Assembly: GCF_040549465.1 (NCBI RefSeq)
Contig: NZ_JBEPTL010000004.1
Coordinates: forward strand, 148,939 to 212,938
DNA length: 64,000 nucleotides
DNA from: Lacisediminihabitans sp040549465
GTDB taxonomy: Bacteria; Actinomycetota; Actinomycetes; Actinomycetales; Microbacteriaceae
Direction: 5' to 3'
In this document: in pieces, positions 54,507-64,000 of the stretch
Layout: the number at the start of each line of letters is the position of its first letter
How positions within the stretch are numbered: the first letter of the stretch is position 1
Translations under genes and position numbers: made by a program
Notes under the pieces: model-generated
Databases searched by the model: none
What the model saw: the letters and a program-made list of their open reading frames with translations, nothing else
Told to the model about the DNA's origin: nothing

Positions 54507-56039
54507 CTATCCGGCAGGAGGCGGTGTGCTTCCCGTGTTCGGGCGGCGGGTGCGATTGCGCCGACGGCGAGTCGGCCCCGTGCCGTCGTGAGTGCCGGCA
54601 CCTTCCGGCTTCTGCGCGTCCGGCCGGACAGCGTCGTTCGAGCCGCCACTGCGGGTGCGGTTACGTTCCCGACCCTCGCCGCGCGGTGCACCGTCGCGCG
54701 ATCCGCCCTGGCGCGAGTCGCCGCGGCCTGAGCCGGAGCGACCACTGGAGGGAGCCGTCGAGCGCGGTTCACGCTCGCGAACCGGACCGGCCGACTTGAG
54801 GCGACCCTTCGTGCCCTCCGGGATGTCGAGGTCGGTGTAGAGGTGCGGTGACGAGGAGTAGGTCTCGACGGGCTCAGGCTGCCCCATGTCAAGCGCCTTA
54901 TTGATCTGCGTCCACTTGTGCATGTCGTCCCAGTCCACGAAGGTGACGGCGATGCCGGTCTTGCCGGCGCGACCGGTGCGTCCTGCGCGGTGCAGGTAGG
55001 TGTCGTCGTCGTCAGGGATGGTGTGGTTGATCACGTGGGTGACATCGTTGACGTCGATACCGCGGGCCGCGACATCCGTGGCGATCAGGATGTCTTTCTT
55101 GCCAGCCTTGAACGCGGCCATTGCGCGCTCGCGCTGCTCCTGGTTGAGGTCGCCGTGTACGGCGGCGGCATTGAAGCCGCGGTCGTTGAGCTCTTCTACC
55201 AGCTTGGCCGCCGCACGCTTGGTGCGGGTGAAGATCACAGTCTTGCCGCGTCCCTCGGCCTGCAGGATACGGGCGATGACCTCGTCTTTGTCGAGATTGT
55301 GGGCGCGGTAGACGACGTGCTTGATGTTCGCCTGGGTGCGTCCCTCATCCGGATCCGTCGCGCGGATGTGGATCGGACGGTTCATGAAGCGACGCGCGAG
55401 AGCCACGATCGGTCCGGGCATCGTCGCGGAGAACAGCATGGTGTGACGGGTGGGTGAGGTCTGCGCGAAGAGCTTCTCGATGTCGGAGAGAAACCCGAGG
55501 TCGAGCATCTTGTCGGCCTCGTCGAGCACCATCACCTTGACGTCTTTGAGCGACAGCATGTGCTGGCTCGCGAGGTCGAGCAGGCGCCCCGGAGTACCGA
55601 CGACGACCTGCGCGCCGGCCTTGAGCTGCTCGATCTGGCCCTCATAGGCCTTGCCGCCGTAGATCGCGGCGACCTGGGTGCTGCGGTTGGATGCGGCGAG
55701 CACGAGGTCTTCGGCCACCTGCACGCACAGCTCGCGTGTGGGTACCACGACGAGAGCCTTCACTCCAGGCTCGGGATTCGTGCCGAGCGCCTGCAGCAGT
55801 GGAAGGCCGAAACCGAGGGTCTTGCCCGTTCCGGTCTTGGCCTGTCCGATGATGTCCTGGCCGGCGAGCCCCATAGGGATCGTCTGGGTCTGGATGGGGA
55901 ACGGTTCGACGATTCCTTGGGAAGCGAGTGCGTCGACCATGTCCTGGTCGATATTGAGATCTGAAAAAGTTGAAATGATCGGTGCCCTTGTCGTGAAGCG
56001 GCTACGCCCGCTTTGACCTGGGGCGTGCTGAACCTCCAC
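54507..56039 (-). CDS. DEAD-box RNA helicase
   Basis: A 510-residue DEAD-box ATP-dependent RNA helicase of the RhlE/CshA kind. The Q motif (FSDLNIDQDMVDALASQGIV), Walker A AKTGTGKT, VMVLDEADKMLDLG, FSATMPG, and the late HRAGRTGRAGKTG motif are all present. The C-terminal ~90 residues are basic and Arg/Gly/Ser-rich and may bind RNA. The start is weak: GTG at 56039 gives an unusual N-terminus (MEVQHAPGQS), and no nearer start codon lies before the Q motif. The Mycobacterium rhlE gene lies in the same neighbourhood as the next genes. Confidence 0.93.
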   Translation of the reverse strand: MEVQHAPGQSGRSRFTTRAPIISTFSDLNIDQDMVDALASQGIVEPFPIQTQTIPMGLAGQDIIGQAKTGTGKTLGFGLPLLQALGTNPEPGVKALVVVPTRELCVQVAEDLVLAASNRSTQVAAIYGGKAYEGQIEQLKAGAQVVVGTPGRLLDLASQHMLSLKDVKVMVLDEADKMLDLGFLSDIEKLFAQTSPTRHTMLFSATMPGPIVALARRFMNRPIHIRATDPDEGRTQANIKHVVYRAHNLDKDEVIARILQAEGRGKTVIFTRTKRAAAKLVEELNDRGFNAAAVHGDLNQEQRERAMAAFKAGKKDILIATDVAARGIDVNDVTHVINHTIPDDDDTYLHRAGRTGRAGKTGIAVTFVDWDDMHKWTQINKALDMGQPEPVETYSSSPHLYTDLDIPEGTKGRLKSAGPVREREPRSTAPSSGRSGSGRGDSRQGGSRDGAPRGEGRERNRTRSGGSNDAVRPDAQKPEGAGTHDGTGPTRRRRNRTRRPNTGSTPPPAG

Positions 56040-56133
56040 CAGAAATGGGAGGTAATTACCGCCAGTTTAGTCGAGATTTGCCGGTGAGCCGGTTGGGCAC
56101 CCTGCGGCCAGTCGCCTGTCACGCCGATAGGCT

Positions 56134-56853
56134 ATGCCCGTGGTCTCTCTGTTCGGTCGTCGCCCGAAGCGCCAGGACGTTCCCCGGTCGAAACCGCGCC
56201 GTGAGGCGCCGGTTCCGGTCAACCGCGTCGACTTCGCAGAACTGACGCCGGAACTCATCCCGTATCTGGCCCAGGCCGCTTATCTGCAGCTCGCCATCTT
56301 CGAGACTTTGACCCGTGCCGTCACCACCGCGCCGAGTACCGGAGCGAAGGAGGCGTTGAGCCGCGCCGCGGGCCTCTCCCTCGCCAAACACCAGGCTCTC
56401 ACTGCGGAGATCACCAAGAAGGGCAAAGTGTCGGGGGAGACCATGGCTCCCTACGCCGATCGCATCGACCGTTATACTCGGATGACCGCGGGCGCCGACT
56501 GGCACGAGACGCTTCTCACCAGCTACGTCACCTCGGGCCTGCTCGACGACTTCTACCGCAGTCTCGCCGACGGGCTTCCGGGCGATACAGCCCTCCGGGT
56601 CAGGGCGATCTTCTCCGATGCGGGCGGTCACGACCTGATCATGAACGAACTGCGAACCGCGATCGAGGCAAATCCGCGTCTGGCGTCCCGGCTGGCGATG
56701 TGGGGCCGGCGGCTGGTGGGCGACACCCTGCTCATCGCACGGTCCGCGCTGTCGGAGCAGAGTCATCCGGATGAGGCGCGCCTCGAACCCGTGTTCACTG
56801 AGCTGATCTCCGCTCACACGCGCCGCATGGACGCGCTCGGGCTCACCGCCTGA
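56134..56853 (+). CDS. Ferritin-like (MiaE-like fold) protein
   Basis: A 239-residue all-helical protein resembling the ferritin-like domain of tRNA-hydroxylase relatives found beside rhlE in actinobacteria (Mycobacterium Rv3210c position). Segments such as VDFAELTPELIPYLAQAAYL, LSRAAGLSLAKHQALTAEIT and DAGGHDLIMNELRTAIEANP fit, but clear di-iron ExxH ligands are few, so catalytic activity is uncertain. The ATG at 56134 follows a 94-bp gap from the divergent helicase. The gap after the gene (56854-56967) holds three GCGCGC copies and nothing else I can name. Confidence 0.7.
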   Translation: MPVVSLFGRRPKRQDVPRSKPRREAPVPVNRVDFAELTPELIPYLAQAAYLQLAIFETLTRAVTTAPSTGAKEALSRAAGLSLAKHQALTAEITKKGKVSGETMAPYADRIDRYTRMTAGADWHETLLTSYVTSGLLDDFYRSLADGLPGDTALRVRAIFSDAGGHDLIMNELRTAIEANPRLASRLAMWGRRLVGDTLLIARSALSEQSHPDEARLEPVFTELISAHTRRMDALGLTA

Positions 56854-56967
56854 TTTGGGGCGTCAGCGCGGGGTTGTGTTATCCGCGCGCCAGTTACAAC
56901 TTGCGCGCTGATCACACGACTGCGCGCTAATAGTGCCGGCGCTACGCTGACAGCGATCGGGTTGCGG

Positions 56968-57258
56968 TCACGCGCGACTGAGCGAGGCCAGCATGCCGGT
57001 GTCGGCATGCGTGCGCTGTCGAGGCACGAGGAGCGCGAAAGCGATCGGGACGATTCCGGCGAGCACCAGGCTCACAACCCAGATCCAGCCGCCATCGAAC
57101 TTCCAACCGACCCAGGTGAGGCCGGCCCAGACGGCGGATGCCACTGCCGCACCGATCGCCGGAAGCAGCAGTGCCCCGTAGGCGCTCCGTCGCGGGAAGA
57201 TGTAGCGCACGGCGAGACCGAGGATCGCTCCCCCCAGCGTCACGAAAAGGAGCTCCAT
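56968..57258 (-). CDS. Small membrane protein
   Basis: A 96-residue protein with about three hydrophobic helices (MELLFVTLGGAILGLAVRYI, ALLLPAIGAAVASAVWAGL and WIWVVSLVLAGIVPIAFALL) and a short polar tail. Similar small proteins occur next to DUF3107 genes in actinobacteria; function is unknown. It lies 2 bp after the DUF3107 stop and is surely cotranscribed with it. Confidence 0.78.
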   Translation of the reverse strand: MELLFVTLGGAILGLAVRYIFPRRSAYGALLLPAIGAAVASAVWAGLTWVGWKFDGGWIWVVSLVLAGIVPIAFALLVPRQRTHADTGMLASLSRA

Positions 57259-57260
57259 GG

Positions 57261-57485
57261 TCAGGAGACGAAGCCCACGCGGCGCGACTCTTCCGTGCCG
57301 ATCTCGAGGTACCCGAACGAGTCGACGGGCACGATATATACGTTGCCGCGGCTGTCGGAGAGTTTGAAGAATTTGGCGGCGGAGTCGAGCGCGTTCGCGA
57401 CGACTGCCTCCACCTCGCTCGCCGACTGCAATGTCTCAAAGTTGATCTCACGGGGGCTGTTGGTGATGCCGATACGAATGTCCAC
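57261..57485 (-). CDS. DUF3107 small protein
   Basis: A 74-residue protein of the DUF3107 family (Mycobacterium TB9.4 type): DIRIGITNSPREINFETLQS and FKLSDSRGNVYIVPVDSFGY with the typical end LEIGTEESRRVGFVS. Function is unknown. The start is GTG at 57485. It diverges from adnA with 75 bp between the starts. Confidence 0.88.
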   Translation of the reverse strand: MDIRIGITNSPREINFETLQSASEVEAVVANALDSAAKFFKLSDSRGNVYIVPVDSFGYLEIGTEESRRVGFVS

Positions 57486-57560
57486 GGCTAAAGATTACGA
57501 CAGAAGAACAGGCCAGCCCGGCAGCGTTCGCTGTCAGCGCTAGCCGCTACCGTTGAGGCC

Positions 57561-60500
57561 ATGGCGATCAAGGGTTTTCGGAGTGCGAGCGCAGGCGTCG
57601 CGGCATCCGAACCACACCTTCTCGATCCCTCACAGCAGGCCGTGCTCGACCTTCCTCTCGATACTTCGGCAGCCGTTCTGGGCGCGCCAGGCACCGGCAA
57701 GACGACAACGCTCGTCGAGCTGATCGCGCAGCGCGTGCACGGAGAAGGTTTCGCACCGGAGGACCTGATGGTTCTTACGTCGAACCGCACCACTGCGACC
57801 AGGCTGCGTGATCGCCTCGCGCTGAGGCTGGGAGCCCCCACCAACGGTCCGCTGGCCCGCACCGTCAATTCGCTGGCCTTCGAGATCGTTGGTCATGCTG
57901 CACGCGAGGCGGGAGTGGAACCGCCGAGACTGGCGACCGGCGGCGACCAGGACAGCGACATCGGGCAACTGCTCGACGGGCAGCTCGAAGACGGCACGGG
58001 TCCGGCGTGGCCGGAACTGCTCGGGACTGAGGTACGTCGGCTTCGCGGGTTCCGCACGGAGTTGCGCGAGCTGATGATGCGTGCCACAGAGTTCGGCGTC
58101 ACGCCGGAGCACCTCAGCGAACTCGGTCGGCGGCACGGTCATCCGGAGTGGATTGCGGCCGCCGACTTCATCGCCGAATATCTCGCGGTCGTCAGCAGTT
58201 CGCGTTTCAACCAACTGGACTCGGCAGAGCTCGTGCAGTTCGCCGTCGCCGCGATCGCCGCCGACAGCCCCGTCGTCTCCCGCCTGCGGCTCGTCGCCGT
58301 CGACGACCTTCAGGAGGCGACCAAGTCGACCATCTCGCTGCTTTCGGCCCTTGCCGCACGAGGGGTCACGATCGTCGCCTTCGGAGATCCGGATGTCGCC
58401 ACCAACGCCTTCCGCGGTGGCGAGCCTGACGCTCTCGGCCGGCTCGGCGCCGTGCTCGGTATTCCGCGACTGGTCACCCTCACCCTCTCGACGGCGCATC
58501 GGCAGGGAGCCGTGCTGCGCGAGTTCACCAGTCGCGTGACCGAGCGGATCGGCACGGCCGGCGCTGTTGGTCAGCGCGCCGCCGTCGCGAGCGGCGACTC
58601 CGTCGTCATGCCGGTCGTCAGCATCCAGGCCGCAAGTCCCGCGCGGGAGTGGGCCGGCATCGCGAGACAGCTGCGCGAGCACCACCTGCTCGAGGGTGTG
58701 GGATGGAACGACATGGCGGTGGTCGTGCGCAGCGGGGCGCAGGTGCCGGTGATCGCGCGCGCGCTCGCCCTTGCGGAGGTGCCGACCCGCACTGCCGTCG
58801 GCGGGCGTGCACTTCGCGACGACCACGCGGCCAGGAACCTGCTGACTGTGATCGACGTCGGCACCGGGCGCACGCCACTGAGGGTCGAGCTCGCGACAGA
58901 ACTGCTGCTCGGTCCGTTCGGGGGACTCGACCCTCTGGCGCTCCGCCGTCTGCGTCTCGCACTCAGGGCGGAGGAGATCGCGGGCGACGGCAATCGGTCG
59001 AGCGACGACCTGCTCGTCGAAGCGCTCGGAGCTCCCGGCCGCTTCGCGACCATCGATCACCGCACCGGCCGGAACGCCGACCGGCTCGCCTCCACTCTCG
59101 CCGCTGTCGCAGAGCTTGCGAAAGGCGGCGGCACTATCGAGGAACTGCTCTGGCTGGCCTGGGAGCGCAGCGGTCTCGCGAAACCGTGGTTCGACCAGGC
59201 CATCAGCGCCGGCATCTCCGCCGCCGAGGCCAACCGCAACCTGGACGGCATTGTCGCCCTCTTCACGGCCGCCCGTCGCTTCGTTGAGCGGCAGCCCGGA
59301 ACGGCTCCGAGTATCTTTCTCGACGCGGTGCTCGACGCCGAGGTTCCGGAAGACACGCTGTCGCCCCAGCCGACGGGGGAGTCTGTGCTTGTGACGACGC
59401 CGTCAGGGGCGGTGGGGCTCGAGGTCGAGGTCGTCGTCGTCGCGGCCCTCCAGGACGGCGTCTGGCCGAACCTCAGGCTGCGCGGTTCTCTGCTCTCTCC
59501 GCAGGAACTCGTTCGCGTGGTCACCGGACTCGACGACGCCGTCATCGACGAACGACGACAGGTGAGGGACGACGAGCTGCGGATGTTCGCGCTCGCCGTC
59601 TCCCGTGCCCGGCGGCAGGTCATCCTCGCTGCGGTCTCCAACGAGGACGAAGCGGTGAGCGTGCTTTTCGCCCTCGCTCCCATCTACACTCCGATGTTGG
59701 ACGTGTCGACGGCGCGTCCGCTGTCGCTCCGCGCACTGACCGGGAGACTCCGCCGTGAGCTGGTGACCGAGCGGCGCAGCCTCCCCGAGCGGGAGGCCGC
59801 GGCATCCGCTCTCGCCCGACTGGCGCAGGAACGGGTGCCGGGCGCGGACCCTGCCGACTGGCACGGACTGATCGAGGTGTCGACGACCGAACCGCTGTTC
59901 GCAGAAGACGAGTCGGTGCCGGTGTCGCCATCACGGCTCGAAGCCTTCGAGGAGTCGCCGCTCGACTGGTTCATCGACACTGTCGCGGGCAGCCAGACCA
60001 GCACCGCCATGGGACTCGGCACTATCGTGCACTGGGCGATGGAGACGGCGACCGATGCGAGTGTCGATACCGTCTGGCGTGCCATCGAGGAACGCTGGGG
60101 CGAGCTCTATTTCGAGTCGCCGTGGTTCGCCGAACAGCAGAAGAGGGCGGCGCGCATCCTCGCGGCCGGCGTCGCGGAGTATCTCGCCGACTTCGAGCGG
60201 GACGGTAAGACACTGGTCGCCGCGGAGGGACGGTTCTCCCTGGAGATCGACCGTGCCACCGTGAACGGGTCCATCGACAGGGTCGAGCGGGCGAGCGACG
60301 GTTCCGTGGTGATCATCGACCTGAAGACCGGGAGCCCGATCACCGCGCAGCCAAAAGTGGATGTGCATCCGCAGCTCGGGTCGTACCAGTTGGCCTACGC
60401 CCAGGGAGTGCTCGGCGAGTTCCTCGACGAGCTCGGAGAGCATTCGAGCGGCGGCGCGAAGTTGCTCTATGTGAAGAAGGGCATCAAATCGAAGCTCTAC

Positions 60501-60683
60501 CGCGAGGGGGTGCAGGCACCACTCGACGAGGCGGAGCTCGAGGGTTTTCGCACGCGCATCCGCCAGGCGGCGGCCGGGATGGCTGCGGCGGCCTTCGAGG
60601 GTGCTATCGAGTTGAACGAATGGGGTGGCTTCAGCATCGCGACGCGCAAGCTGCACCGGGTGAGGGCGGTCAGCAGTGATTAG
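57561..60683 (+). CDS. adnA: Helicase-nuclease subunit AdnA
   Basis: A 1,040-residue UvrD-like helicase with a C-terminal RecB-type nuclease, matching AdnA of the AdnAB double-strand-break resection complex. Walker A is present (GAPGTGKTTT, Lys at about residue 47), but motif II reads VAVDDLQE (Asp-Asp at 248-249) instead of the usual DExQ, so this motor is probably weak, as AdnA's is reported to be. The nuclease has GTIVHWAME, IIDLKTG (Asp 920, Lys 922) and QLGSYQLAYAQG. It overlaps adnB by 8 nt. Confidence 0.93.
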   Translation: MAIKGFRSASAGVAASEPHLLDPSQQAVLDLPLDTSAAVLGAPGTGKTTTLVELIAQRVHGEGFAPEDLMVLTSNRTTATRLRDRLALRLGAPTNGPLARTVNSLAFEIVGHAAREAGVEPPRLATGGDQDSDIGQLLDGQLEDGTGPAWPELLGTEVRRLRGFRTELRELMMRATEFGVTPEHLSELGRRHGHPEWIAAADFIAEYLAVVSSSRFNQLDSAELVQFAVAAIAADSPVVSRLRLVAVDDLQEATKSTISLLSALAARGVTIVAFGDPDVATNAFRGGEPDALGRLGAVLGIPRLVTLTLSTAHRQGAVLREFTSRVTERIGTAGAVGQRAAVASGDSVVMPVVSIQAASPAREWAGIARQLREHHLLEGVGWNDMAVVVRSGAQVPVIARALALAEVPTRTAVGGRALRDDHAARNLLTVIDVGTGRTPLRVELATELLLGPFGGLDPLALRRLRLALRAEEIAGDGNRSSDDLLVEALGAPGRFATIDHRTGRNADRLASTLAAVAELAKGGGTIEELLWLAWERSGLAKPWFDQAISAGISAAEANRNLDGIVALFTAARRFVERQPGTAPSIFLDAVLDAEVPEDTLSPQPTGESVLVTTPSGAVGLEVEVVVVAALQDGVWPNLRLRGSLLSPQELVRVVTGLDDAVIDERRQVRDDELRMFALAVSRARRQVILAAVSNEDEAVSVLFALAPIYTPMLDVSTARPLSLRALTGRLRRELVTERRSLPEREAAASALARLAQERVPGADPADWHGLIEVSTTEPLFAEDESVPVSPSRLEAFEESPLDWFIDTVAGSQTSTAMGLGTIVHWAMETATDASVDTVWRAIEERWGELYFESPWFAEQQKRAARILAAGVAEYLADFERDGKTLVAAEGRFSLEIDRATVNGSIDRVERASDGSVVIIDLKTGSPITAQPKVDVHPQLGSYQLAYAQGVLGEFLDELGEHSSGGAKLLYVKKGIKSKLYREGVQAPLDEAELEGFRTRIRQAAAGMAAAAFEGAIELNEWGGFSIATRKLHRVRAVSSD

Positions 60684-63600
60684 CGCCGATCAGGTCAGCG
60701 CCTTCGATATCGCTGACGCCCTGGGTCGCCCGCGCCCGACAGTGCAGCAGCGTGAGGTGATCGAGTCTCCTCTGGCTCCGGCGATCGTGGTCGCGGGCGC
60801 GGGGAGCGGCAAGACCGAGACCATGGCCAACCGGGTGCTCTGGCTGCTGGCGAACGGGCACGTCAAGGCCAGCGAAATTCTCGGTCTCACCTTCACGCGC
60901 AAGGCGGCGGGCGAGCTCTCCGCCCGCATCCGTGAACGCATCGGCGAACTGCACGTCGCCGCGCTGCTTCCCGGCGACTACGACGAGTTCGATCCGCCGG
61001 TGGTTGCCACGTACAACTCGTTCTCCAACACGATCTACCGCGACAACGCCGTGCTTCTCGGGCGGGAGAGCGACGGTGCCGTGCTCGGCGAGGCGTCCAG
61101 CTGGCAGCTCGCCCGATCGATAGTGATCGCATCCACCGACGAACGGCTGCCCGGTCTCGGAAAGAGCGTCGACGCGGTGACCCGCGCGGTCATCGGGCTC
61201 AGCCATGCCCTCAGCGAGAACGTCGTCGAGGCTGTCGATGTCGCGACGATGGCCGCGCGATTCGCTGCGCTCGCCGACCTTCCCTCAGGCGGATCCGGAG
61301 CGTATGAGGAAGCTGTGACGCTGGCCAACACCGTGGGCGGGCTTCCCGTGCTCATCGACCTGGCTGAACAGTTTTCCACGGCAAAGGCACGGCGGGGGTT
61401 CGTCGAATACTCCGATCAGGTCTCACTCGCCCTGCAGATCGTGCGAAAAGTGCCCACGGTCGCCGAGGAGTATCGCGAACGTTTCAGGGTCGTGCTGCTT
61501 GACGAGTACCAGGACACCAGCGTGGTGCAGACCTGGCTGCTCGCGGAGCTGTTCGCAGGCCTCTCGGTGATGGCCGTCGGTGACCCGAACCAGTCAATTT
61601 ACGGATGGCGCGGCGCGAGTGCAGCGAACCTCGAAGGTTTCGCCGTCCAGTTCGGCAGCGACTCCGCCACGGTGAATAACGGCGTGCAGCAGTTCGCGCT
61701 CAGCACCAGCTGGCGCAATGGACACGGAATCCTCGCGGTGGCCAACGCGCTGGTGGAGCCGCTCGCCGCATCCACCGGTGTCGGTGTGGACAGGCTCGAG
61801 GCCGGGCCGGCGGCCAGCAGCTTGCCGGTCGGGGTGATCGTGGAGGAAACCCTGCCTGACGAGGCGGATGCCGCCGCGCTGTGGCTCAAGGCGAAACTGG
61901 CGACTCCGCGGGGCGAGACCCCGCCGACCGCCGCCATGCTGTTCCGCGCCCGCAAGACCCAGTCGACCTTCATCGACGCCCTCCGCCACCATGGCGTGCC
62001 ATTCCATGTGCTCGGGATCGGCGGGCTCATGGCCGAGCCGGAGATCGCGGACCTCGTTTCCGCGCTCACCGTGACCAACGATCCGACGGCGGGGTCGGAA
62101 CTGGTGCGCCTGCTCGCGGGTTCTCGCTGGCGGATCGGACCCAAGGATCTGCACGGGCTCAGCCGCCTGGCATCCTGGCTGCGTGATCGCGACTACGCGC
62201 AGCAGCCGATCGAGCAGGAGGTGAAAGACCGGATGCGCGCCTCCGTCGCCGAGGGCGAGGGCGGCTCGATCGTCGATGCCATCGATTTCCTTGCGACGGC
62301 CCGCGACGGGCACAGCCAGCTGGAGAGGTTCAGCGATGTGGGCCTGCCGCGGCTGCGCGAGGCTGGCCGACTGCTCGCACGGCTGCGCAGCCGTGCGGGT
62401 CTCGACCTGCTCGACTTCGTGACCTTCGTCGAGCAGGAGCTCATGCTTGACATCGAGGTCGCGGCGAACGAGACCCGTTCGCTCGGTGCGGCGAACATGG
62501 AAGCCTTCTTCGACGCCCTCGGCGGCTACCTCGCGGTCGACGATTCGGCCAGTCTCGGGGGCTTTCTCGGCTGGTTGAAGGAAGCGGAGTGGCGGGACGG
62601 CCTCGCACCGCGCCCGGAGGATGCGGAGCCCGGCACCGTTCAACTGCTCACCATCCACGGTTCGAAGGGTCTCGAGTGGGACATCGTGGTGGTGCCGCGG
62701 ATGGTCGAGAACGAGCTGCCGGGTTCGCCTCGTGAGGGATTCAACGGCTGGCTGTCGTTCGGATCGCTTCCCTACGGGTTTCGCGGCGATGCGGCAGAGC
62801 TACCCGACTTCCCGTGGCAGGGCGTGGAATCGCGCAAGCAGCTGCTCGACGCCCAGAAGGAGTTCAAGGTGGCGGTGCGCGACCGTCACCTGCTCGAGGA
62901 ACGGCGGCTCGCCTACGTGGCTGTCACCCGCGCCAGGCACTCTCTGCTGTTGACCGCGTCGTTCTGGGCGAGCCAGACCACGGCGCGTAAACCCAGCCCC
63001 TTCCTCGTGCCACTGGCCGAGGCCGGTGTGATCGGGCCGCTTCCGTTCGGCAGCGAATACACCGAGAATCCGCTCGGCGACGACGTGAACCTGTTCCAGT
63101 GGCCGCTCGACCCGCTCGGCGGCCGACGCGCCGCCGTGGAGCGCGCGGCCGAGCTGGTTCGTGATGCTGTGCCAGGTGCGGCAGGAACCTGGGAGCGTGA
63201 ACTCGACCTGCTCATCGAGGAACGTCGGCGTCGTCTCGACTCTGCGGAGTTCGTGGAGATGCCGAGCCGGGTACCCGCGTCGCGGTTCAAGGACTTCGTG
63301 ACCGATCCGGCATCCGTCGCCTCATCGCTGCGTCGACCGATGCCCGAGCGGCCCTATCGTGCGACCAACCTCGGAACGCTCTTCCACAGCTGGGTGGAGG
63401 ATCGCTACGGCGTTCAGGGGGCATCGGAAGAACTGGACGCCCTGCCGACCGAACTCGACCTCGGCGACCTGCCGGTAGACGACGAGGACTTCGCCCGCCT
63501 GCGCGGCATCTTCGAGCGATCGGAGTTCGCCGCCCTGAAGCCGGAGGAGGTGGAGATCGAGATCCACCTGATCCTCGACGGCGAGATCGTGGTCTGCAAG

Positions 63601-63861
63601 CTCGACGCCGTCTACCTCGTCGACGGCCGCTACCGCATCGTCGACTGGAAGACCGGAAAGGCGCCGAGGGATGCCGGCGAGCTTGAGGCACGTCAGCTGC
63701 AGCTCGCCCTCTATCGCCAGGCTTTCGCCGAGTGGAAGAACATCGATCCTGAGCAGATCGACGCAGTCTTCTATTACGTCAGCGACGATGCCGTGATCAG
63801 GCCGGAACGCATCTACAGCAAGCTCGAACTCGTGGAGCTGTGGCGCTCGATCGCCGCCTGA
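60676..63861 (+). CDS. adnB: Helicase-nuclease subunit AdnB
   Basis: A 1,061-residue partner of AdnA and the likely lead motor. UvrD motifs are intact: Walker A GAGSGKTETMANRVL (Lys at about residue 46), motif II LLDEYQD (Asp 276, Glu 277), GDPNQSIYGWRGA and TIHGSKGLEWD. The C-terminal nuclease holds GTLFHSWVED, IVDWKTG (Asp 990, Lys 992) and QLALYRQAF. The complex replaces RecBCD/AddAB in many actinobacteria. The GTG start overlaps the adnA stop (GTGATTAG). Confidence 0.95.
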   Translation: MISADQVSAFDIADALGRPRPTVQQREVIESPLAPAIVVAGAGSGKTETMANRVLWLLANGHVKASEILGLTFTRKAAGELSARIRERIGELHVAALLPGDYDEFDPPVVATYNSFSNTIYRDNAVLLGRESDGAVLGEASSWQLARSIVIASTDERLPGLGKSVDAVTRAVIGLSHALSENVVEAVDVATMAARFAALADLPSGGSGAYEEAVTLANTVGGLPVLIDLAEQFSTAKARRGFVEYSDQVSLALQIVRKVPTVAEEYRERFRVVLLDEYQDTSVVQTWLLAELFAGLSVMAVGDPNQSIYGWRGASAANLEGFAVQFGSDSATVNNGVQQFALSTSWRNGHGILAVANALVEPLAASTGVGVDRLEAGPAASSLPVGVIVEETLPDEADAAALWLKAKLATPRGETPPTAAMLFRARKTQSTFIDALRHHGVPFHVLGIGGLMAEPEIADLVSALTVTNDPTAGSELVRLLAGSRWRIGPKDLHGLSRLASWLRDRDYAQQPIEQEVKDRMRASVAEGEGGSIVDAIDFLATARDGHSQLERFSDVGLPRLREAGRLLARLRSRAGLDLLDFVTFVEQELMLDIEVAANETRSLGAANMEAFFDALGGYLAVDDSASLGGFLGWLKEAEWRDGLAPRPEDAEPGTVQLLTIHGSKGLEWDIVVVPRMVENELPGSPREGFNGWLSFGSLPYGFRGDAAELPDFPWQGVESRKQLLDAQKEFKVAVRDRHLLEERRLAYVAVTRARHSLLLTASFWASQTTARKPSPFLVPLAEAGVIGPLPFGSEYTENPLGDDVNLFQWPLDPLGGRRAAVERAAELVRDAVPGAAGTWERELDLLIEERRRRLDSAEFVEMPSRVPASRFKDFVTDPASVASSLRRPMPERPYRATNLGTLFHSWVEDRYGVQGASEELDALPTELDLGDLPVDDEDFARLRGIFERSEFAALKPEEVEIEIHLILDGEIVVCKLDAVYLVDGRYRIVDWKTGKAPRDAGELEARQLQLALYRQAFAEWKNIDPEQIDAVFYYVSDDAVIRPERIYSKLELVELWRSIAA

Positions 63862-63883
63862 GGTTCTGCTTGCGCTGTCGTGT

Positions 63884-63978
<95 letters not shown>

Positions 63979-64000
63979 GCCAATTAGTGCCCGCCCACGC

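Noticed and set aside
56885..56927. Three GCGCGC copies about 19 bp apart between the ferritin-like and small membrane genes
   Set aside because: Short, low-complexity in a high-GC genome and without flanking similarity; not enough for a call.

Overview
The window is high-GC actinobacterial chromosome, most likely from a Microbacteriaceae-like member of the Micrococcales. The grounds are the base composition, the many GTG/TTG starts, a mycothiol-pathway deacetylase gene, a paired AdnA/AdnB helicase-nuclease, the succinylase diaminopimelate genes, and gene order that repeatedly matches actinobacterial backbone order known from Mycobacterium. The species cannot be named from this sequence alone. 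No rRNA, tRNA, CRISPR array, prophage or classical insertion sequence was seen. The last ~120 bases contain G and C homopolymers that look like an assembly artefact.

Layout. 1-4.1 kb: a PPOX-like flavoprotein gene (cut by the left edge) diverges from the proton-translocating transhydrogenase operon pntAa-pntAb-pntB and a DoxX-like membrane gene, with a DosR/DevR-like dyad between them. 4.3-8.3 kb: potassium transporter kup, a membrane-anchored J-domain protein, a LysR-type helix-turn-helix-only protein and a LON substrate-binding-domain protein. 8.4-13.1 kb: a tandem glycine riboswitch controlling gcvT-gcvH-gcvP. 13.1-21.6 kb: a CPBP-family membrane protein and an oligopeptide ABC transporter (binding protein, two permeases, fused double ATPase), then a second family-5 binding protein. 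21.7-27.1 kb: typA, then the iron-uptake operon efeU-efeO-efeB on the minus strand under a DtxR/IdeR-like box.

27.2-36 kb: an MshB-like deacetylase with a membrane tail, ferredoxin fdxA, dapC, citrate synthase gltA, a DUF559/AbiEi-like accessory gene bracketed by two matching hairpin repeats, dapD, dapE, a DUF3117 protein, an O-methyltransferase and tatB. 36-40.5 kb: an aldehyde dehydrogenase with a hydrophobic tail diverges from a GPH-family transporter gene (frameshifted as given) that overlaps a gene strikingly like eukaryotic sphingosine-1-phosphate lyase. 40.5-44 kb: mrp/apbC, DUF1003 and a soluble MgtE-N/CBS protein on the minus strand, and a GSP17M-like membrane protein on the plus strand.

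44-50 kb: a cellobiose/beta-glucoside locus (binding protein, two permeases, GH1 beta-glucosidase, LacI-family repressor) with twin 14-bp CebR-like operators and no dedicated ATPase. 50-57.5 kb: an Xaa-Pro aminopeptidase, a small hypothetical protein, a TetR regulator, an EEP-family membrane phosphodiesterase, a PHP phosphoesterase, a DEAD-box RNA helicase, a ferritin-like protein, a small membrane protein and a DUF3107 protein. 57.5-63.9 kb: adnA-adnB, for DNA double-strand-break end resection.

Most of the window is housekeeping backbone. The two places that may hold something not well described are the hairpin-bracketed DUF559 unit (about 31.2-32.4 kb) and the S1P-lyase / GPH-transporter / tailed aldehyde-dehydrogenase cluster (36.1-40.5 kb).
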